Under the pieces are notes generated by a model, which saw nothing but the letters and a program-made list of their open reading frames with translations, was not told where the DNA came from and made no database searches. Shown in pieces: positions 60,660 to 64,000 of a DNA stretch of 64,000 bases. Made by a program: the position numbers and the translations under genes. Source of the DNA: Herbidospora cretacea. GTDB taxonomy: Bacteria > Actinomycetota > Actinomycetes > Streptosporangiales > Streptosporangiaceae. The stretch lies in the NCBI RefSeq assembly GCF_001570605.1, contig NZ_BBXG01000017.1, positions 121,877 to 185,876 on the forward strand, read 5' to 3'. How positions within the stretch are numbered: the stretch's first letter is position 1; the number at the start of each line of letters is the position of its first letter.

Positions 60660-62053
60660 GTCTGGTCAAACTGGTTGAGCCCATCCCCGCCGAGGAACTC
60701 GGCCGGGTCCACTTCATCGGCATCGGCGGGTCGGGCATGTCCGGCATCGCCCGCATCCTGCTCAAGCGCGGGGTGGCCGTGTCCGGCAGCGACGCCCGCA
60801 GCTCCGACCTGCTGAGCGAGCTGCGCGAGCTGGGCGCGACGGTCCACGTGGGCCACGCCGCCTCGCACATCCGCGACGTCAACACCGTCGTGGTCTCCAC
60901 CGCGATCCGCGACTCCAACCCCGAGCTGGGGGAGGCGCTGCGGCAGAACGTGCGGATCATCCCGCGCGCCGCCGCGCTCGCCGCCGTCATGACCGGCAAG
61001 ACCGGGGTGGCCATCGCGGGCACCCACGGCAAGACGACGACGACCTCGATGCTGACCGTGGCGCTGCAGAAGTGCGGCGCCGACCCGTCCTACTGCGTCG
61101 GCGGCCAGCTCGTCACCACCGGGCTCGGCGCCGACGAGGGCACCGGCGCGGCGTTCGTGGCCGAGGCCGACGAGAGCGACGGCTCGTTCCTGATGCTCGC
61201 CCCGCGCATCGCCGTGATCACCAACGTCGAGGCCGACCACCTCGACAACTACGGCGACCCGCAGGCCGTCTACGACAGCTTCGCCCGCTTCGTCGACCGG
61301 ATCGGCGAGACGGTCGTGCTCTGCTCCGACGACCCGGGCGCCGCCGCGCTGATCCCGGCCGCCCGCGCCCGCGGCCTGAAGGTCGTCACCTACGGCGAGG
61401 GCGAGGACGCCGACCTGCGCATCTCCGACGTGGTGCCGCGCGGCCTCGGGGTCGAGTTCACCCTGAAGGGCCACGGCGCGGTCCGCCTGTCGGTGCCCGG
61501 CCGCCACAACGCCCTCAACGCCACCGCCGTCATCGCCGTCGCGCTCGACCTCGGGCTGCCGTTCGACGAGGTCAGAGACGGCCTGGCCGCCTTCACCGGG
61601 GCCAAGCGCCGGTTCGAGTCCAAGGGCGAGGCCGACGGCGTCACCGTCTTCGACAGCTACGCCCACCACCCGACCGAGCTGGCCGCCGACCTGCGCGCCG
61701 CCCGCGACGTGGTGGCCGGGGCGGGCCGGGTCATCGCGGTCTTCCAGCCCCACCTCTACTCCCGCACCCGGTTCTTCGCCGACGAGTTCGGCGCCGCGCT
61801 CGGCCTCGCCGACGAGGCGATCGTCCTCGACGTGTACGGCGCCCGCGAGGACCCCGAGCCCGGCGTCTCCGGCGCGCTGGTGGCCGGGAAGGTCACCCTC
61901 CCGGCCGGCCACGTGGCCTACGCGCCCGACCGGGCGGACGTCCCGGCGCTGGTCGCCGAGCGGGCCCGTCCCGGCGACATCGTGCTGACCATGGGCGCCG
62001 GCGACGTCACCGAGCTCGGCCCCCGCATCGTCGCGGAGCTGCGGTCCCGGTGA
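60656..62053 (+). CDS. murC: UDP-N-acetylmuramate:L-alanine ligase
   Basis: MurC adds the first amino acid of the stem peptide. The 465 residues have [19 protein letters not shown] at the start, [17 protein letters not shown] (ATP loop), [40 protein letters not shown] and the C-terminal [21 protein letters not shown] 60656 overlaps the murG stop; the open frame extends nearly 1.8 kb upstream but only as an antiparallel-type shadow of ftsW/murG. murB, often next in this position, is absent. Confidence 0.97.
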   Translation: MSLVKLVEPIPAEELGRVHFIGIGGSGMSGIARILLKRGVAVSGSDARSSDLLSELRELGATVHVGHAASHIRDVNTVVVSTAIRDSNPELGEALRQNVRIIPRAAALAAVMTGKTGVAIAGTHGKTTTTSMLTVALQKCGADPSYCVGGQLVTTGLGADEGTGAAFVAEADESDGSFLMLAPRIAVITNVEADHLDNYGDPQAVYDSFARFVDRIGETVVLCSDDPGAAALIPAARARGLKVVTYGEGEDADLRISDVVPRGLGVEFTLKGHGAVRLSVPGRHNALNATAVIAVALDLGLPFDEVRDGLAAFTGAKRRFESKGEADGVTVFDSYAHHPTELAADLRAARDVVAGAGRVIAVFQPHLYSRTRFFADEFGAALGLADEAIVLDVYGAREDPEPGVSGALVAGKVTLPAGHVAYAPDRADVPALVAERARPGDIVLTMGAGDVTELGPRIVAELRSR

Positions 62054-62784
62054 CCCCGGCCGAAGCGCAGACCCTCGCCGACCGGCCGTCCGCACCCGAG
62101 CGGGCGGCCCGGAAGCGGCCGGGCATCTGGCGGTTCGCCAGCGCCGCCCTGATCGCCGGCGGCACGCTGGCGGTCTCGGGCTGGCTGGTGTTCCTGTCGC
62201 CCGTGCTGGGCGTGAAGGAGATCAAGGTCGAGGGCGTGCTGGCGCTGCCGGCCGACCAGATCGAGCGGGCCGCCGCGCTGCCCCTCGACACCCCGATGGC
62301 CACGGTCGACCTGGAGGCCGTCCGCGGCCGGGTGGCGGCGGTGACCGAGGTCGAGTCGGCCAAGGTCGAGCGGGTCTGGCCCGGCACGATCACGATCACC
62401 ATCCGCGAGCGCACCGCGCTGGCCTCGGTGCCGATGAACGGCAAGTCGGCCGTGGTCGACCGGTTCGGGGTCGTGCTCGACATCGTCGCGGTCGCCCCGC
62501 CCCGGCTGCCGGTGGTCCGGCTGCCGCAGCTCAACCCGCAGGACCCGGTGGTGCGGGCCGCGCTGACCGTCCTCGGCGTGCTGCCCGAGCACCTGCTGCG
62601 GAAGGTCCACGAGGTGCAGGCCAAGACGGCCGACTCGGTGACCCTGCTGCTCTCCGACGGCCGCACGGTGATCTTCGGAGGCCCCGAGCGCGCCGTCGCC
62701 AAGACCCGTATCCTGCTCGGGCTGCTGAACCAGCGGGCCGACACCTTCGACGTGAGCTCTCCGGAAGTCGTCACCGTACGCTGA
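62050..62784 (+). CDS. ftsQ: Cell division protein FtsQ
   Basis: 244 residues. A basic cytosolic tail (1-28), one membrane helix (FASAALIAGGTLAVSGWLVFL), a POTRA domain (about 52-122, starting VLGVKEIKVEGVLALPADQI) and a beta domain (RERTALASVPMNGKSAVVDRFGVVL onward). FtsQ links cytosolic and periplasmic-side divisome parts through FtsL/FtsB-like partners. GTG 62050 overlaps the murC stop. ftsZ follows after 188 bases carrying its own promoter. Confidence 0.95.
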   Translation: MTPAEAQTLADRPSAPERAARKRPGIWRFASAALIAGGTLAVSGWLVFLSPVLGVKEIKVEGVLALPADQIERAAALPLDTPMATVDLEAVRGRVAAVTEVESAKVERVWPGTITITIRERTALASVPMNGKSAVVDRFGVVLDIVAVAPPRLPVVRLPQLNPQDPVVRAALTVLGVLPEHLLRKVHEVQAKTADSVTLLLSDGRTVIFGGPERAVAKTRILLGLLNQRADTFDVSSPEVVTVR

Positions 62785-62828
62785 GGAGACCTGTTCGCGA
62801 CACGCCGGGCCGGTTGCGGCGCGGTGAG

Positions 62829-62857
62829 TTGACCCTGGCGGGGCGCAACCCTACTGT
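62829..62857 (+). promoter_or_regulatory. ftsZ promoter
   Basis: TTGACC (62829-62834), a 17-bp spacer and TACTGT (62852-62857), a near-consensus vegetative actinobacterial promoter. It lies 115 bases before the ftsZ GTG in the ftsQ-ftsZ gap. Confidence 0.75.
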
Positions 62858-62867
62858 CCGTATCAAT

Positions 62868-62903
62868 CCTCAGGTTGACATAACTCTAAATCTCAACTTG
62901 AGG
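62868..62903 (+). promoter_or_regulatory. 11-bp inverted repeat in the ftsZ leader
   Basis: CCTCAGGTTGA (62868-62878) and TCAACTTGAGG (62893-62903) are inverted repeats matching at 10 of 11 positions around a 14-base AT-rich centre (CATAACTCTAAATC). A TTGACA (62875-62880) lies in it. It could be an operator or an mRNA hairpin in the ftsZ leader. Confidence 0.65.
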
Positions 62904-62972
62904 GTGAGAGTTGGCTAGTGCGGGCACCCGCCCGTGACGGACATATGTAAGCGAGCGGAAAGGCCCCTCGTC

Positions 62973-64000
62973 GTGGCAGCACCGCAGAACTACCTCGCGG
63001 TCATCAAAGTAGTCGGCATCGGCGGTGGCGGAGTCAACGCCGTCAACCGGATGATCGAGGAGGGACTCAAGGGCGTCGAGTTCATCGCCATCAACACCGA
63101 CGCCCAGGCGCTGCTCATGAGTGACGCCGACGTCAAGCTCGACGTCGGCCGGGAGCTCACCCGCGGCCTCGGCGCCGGCGCCAACCCCGAGGTGGGCCGC
63201 AAGGCGGCCGAAGACCACCGCGAGGAGATCGAAGAGGTCATCAAGGGCGCCGACATGGTGTTCGTCACCGCGGGCGAGGGCGGCGGCACCGGAACCGGCG
63301 GCGCACCCGTCGTGGCCAACATCGCGCGGTCGCTCGGTGCTCTGACCATAGGAGTCGTCACGCGGCCGTTCTCCTTCGAGGGAAAGCGGCGCGCGATGCA
63401 GGCGGAGGCCGGGATAGAGAATCTCCGCGCCGAGGTCGACACCCTCATCGTCATCCCCAACGACCGGCTGCTGTCGATCTCCGACCGGCAGGTCAGCGTG
63501 CTCGACGCCTTCAAGGCGGCCGACCAGGTGCTGCTCTCGGGTGTCCAGGGCATCACCGACCTCATCACCACGCCCGGCCTGATCAACCTCGACTTCGCCG
63601 ACGTGAAGTCGGTCATGTCCGGGGCGGGCTCGGCCCTCATGGGCATCGGCCACGCGCGCGGCGACGACCGCTCGGTCGCCGCGGCCGAGATGGCCGTCTC
63701 CAGCCCGCTGCTGGAGGCCAGCATCGACGGCGCCCACGGTGTGCTGCTGTCGATCGCCGGCGGCTCCGACCTGGGCCTGTTCGAGATCAACGAGGCCGCG
63801 CAGCTGGTCTCCAACGCCGCCGCGCCCGACGCCAACATCATCTTCGGCACGGTCATCGACGACGCCCTGGGCGACGAGGTCCGCGTGACCGTCATCGCGG
63901 CCGGCTTCGACGAGCCCGAGCCCGTCCGCGCCCAGCCGGTCCCGCAGCAGCAGTCGACCCGGCCGCAGCCCGCCGCGCCGGCCGCCGCCAGCCGTCCGGC
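62973..64000 (+). CDS. ftsZ: Cell division GTPase FtsZ (3' end outside the window)
   Basis: 342 codons are present and the frame is open at the window edge. The tubulin-like GTPase starts [27 protein letters not shown] and has the signature [20 protein letters not shown] (about 105-124), [22 protein letters not shown] (T7 synergy-loop side) and the C-terminal domain ending [13 protein letters not shown]; a Pro/Gln-rich linker begins just before the edge. The C-terminal SepF/FtsW-binding peptide is missing from view. GTG 62973 follows GGAAAGG by about nine bases. FtsZ polymerises into the Z ring and organises septation. Confidence 0.97.
   Translation, partial: MAAPQNYLAVIKVVGIGGGGVNAVNRMIEEGLKGVEFIAINTDAQALLMSDADVKLDVGRELTRGLGAGANPEVGRKAAEDHREEIEEVIKGADMVFVTAGEGGGTGTGGAPVVANIARSLGALTIGVVTRPFSFEGKRRAMQAEAGIENLRAEVDTLIVIPNDRLLSISDRQVSVLDAFKAADQVLLSGVQGITDLITTPGLINLDFADVKSVMSGAGSALMGIGHARGDDRSVAAAEMAVSSPLLEASIDGAHGVLLSIAGGSDLGLFEINEAAQLVSNAAAPDANIIFGTVIDDALGDEVRVTVIAAGFDEPEPVRAQPVPQQQSTRPQPAAPAAASRP

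Noticed and set aside
58898..62053. 1051-codon frame ending as MurC
   Set aside because: Only the part from ATG 60656 is MurC; the upstream part is a shadow of ftsW and murG.

Overview
The window is chromosomal DNA of a high-GC actinomycete. The dcw cluster starts with mraZ, has no ftsA, carries a meso-DAP-type MurE and has the divergent MoxR/DUF58/transglutaminase operon beside it. CoaBC lacks the usual lid cysteine, PriA lacks a working helicase core, and GTG or leaderless starts are frequent. Together these suggest Streptosporangiales (a Streptosporangium, Nonomuraea or Microbispora-like organism). The order is an inference from gene order and style; no marker gene was aligned. No tRNA, rRNA, IS element, prophage or CRISPR array was recognised.

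Layout. 1-12.6 kb: housekeeping run coaBC, a small unknown gene, metK, priA (with a large repeat insertion), two paralogous unknown proteins, def, fmt, rsmB. 12.5-14.2 kb (minus strand): two-gene ABC exporter. 14.3-20.5 kb: rpe, an MpaB-like oxygenase, then an FMN riboswitch driving ribD-ribE-ribM-ribBA-ribH and a PH-like membrane protein. 20.5-23.7 kb: accessory island with about 1.07 kb lacking recognisable genes, a 31-bp tandem repeat array and a lone dynamin-like GTPase. 23.7-27.3 kb (minus strand): alkanesulfonate operon ssuCBAD. 27.4-31.7 kb: an HD hydrolase and a molybdo-hydroxylase maturation set (CoxD-like MoxR, CoxE-like VWA, XdhC, MobA/MocA-like transferase) without enzyme subunits. 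31.8-38.2 kb: membrane EEP nuclease/phosphatase-like protein, F420-type LLM oxidoreductase, SUKH protein, TetR/MFS pair with overlapping divergent promoters, AAA+ ATPase. 38.3-43.1 kb: pepQ-efp-nusB, a methyltransferase, an SOS-boxed dinB and a DUF3040 protein. 43.2-48.0 kb (minus strand): transglutaminase-DUF58-MoxR. 48.4-64.0 kb: dcw cluster mraZ-rsmH-ftsL-ftsI-murE-murF-mraY-murD-ftsW-murG-murC-ftsQ-ftsZ; ftsZ runs off the window.

How the genes work together. The dcw block builds UDP-MurNAc-pentapeptide (MurC, D, E, F), converts it to lipid I and lipid II (MraY, MurG), and supplies the septal synthase pair FtsW/FtsI with FtsQ, FtsL and FtsZ. MraZ probably represses the block through five GTGG repeats spaced exactly 10 bp apart over its own promoter. 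Nearly all junctions from rsmH to ftsQ overlap by 4 bp, implying translational coupling. The rib block is a complete GTP plus ribulose-5-phosphate to riboflavin pathway with a putative riboflavin importer, and rpe lies just upstream. Def and Fmt are the opposing formylation and deformylation pair.

The most unusual items are the 23-unit, 13-residue repeat array in priA (with a perfect 234-bp duplication), the 31-bp tandem array beside the dynamin-like GTPase, the paralogous unknown pair at 6.6-9.6 kb, the maturation cluster without its enzyme, the remnant gene ends after the LLM gene, and the several compact regulatory sites (MraZ operator, LexA box, overlapping leaderless promoters). No entirely new multi-gene system is demonstrable from sequence alone.
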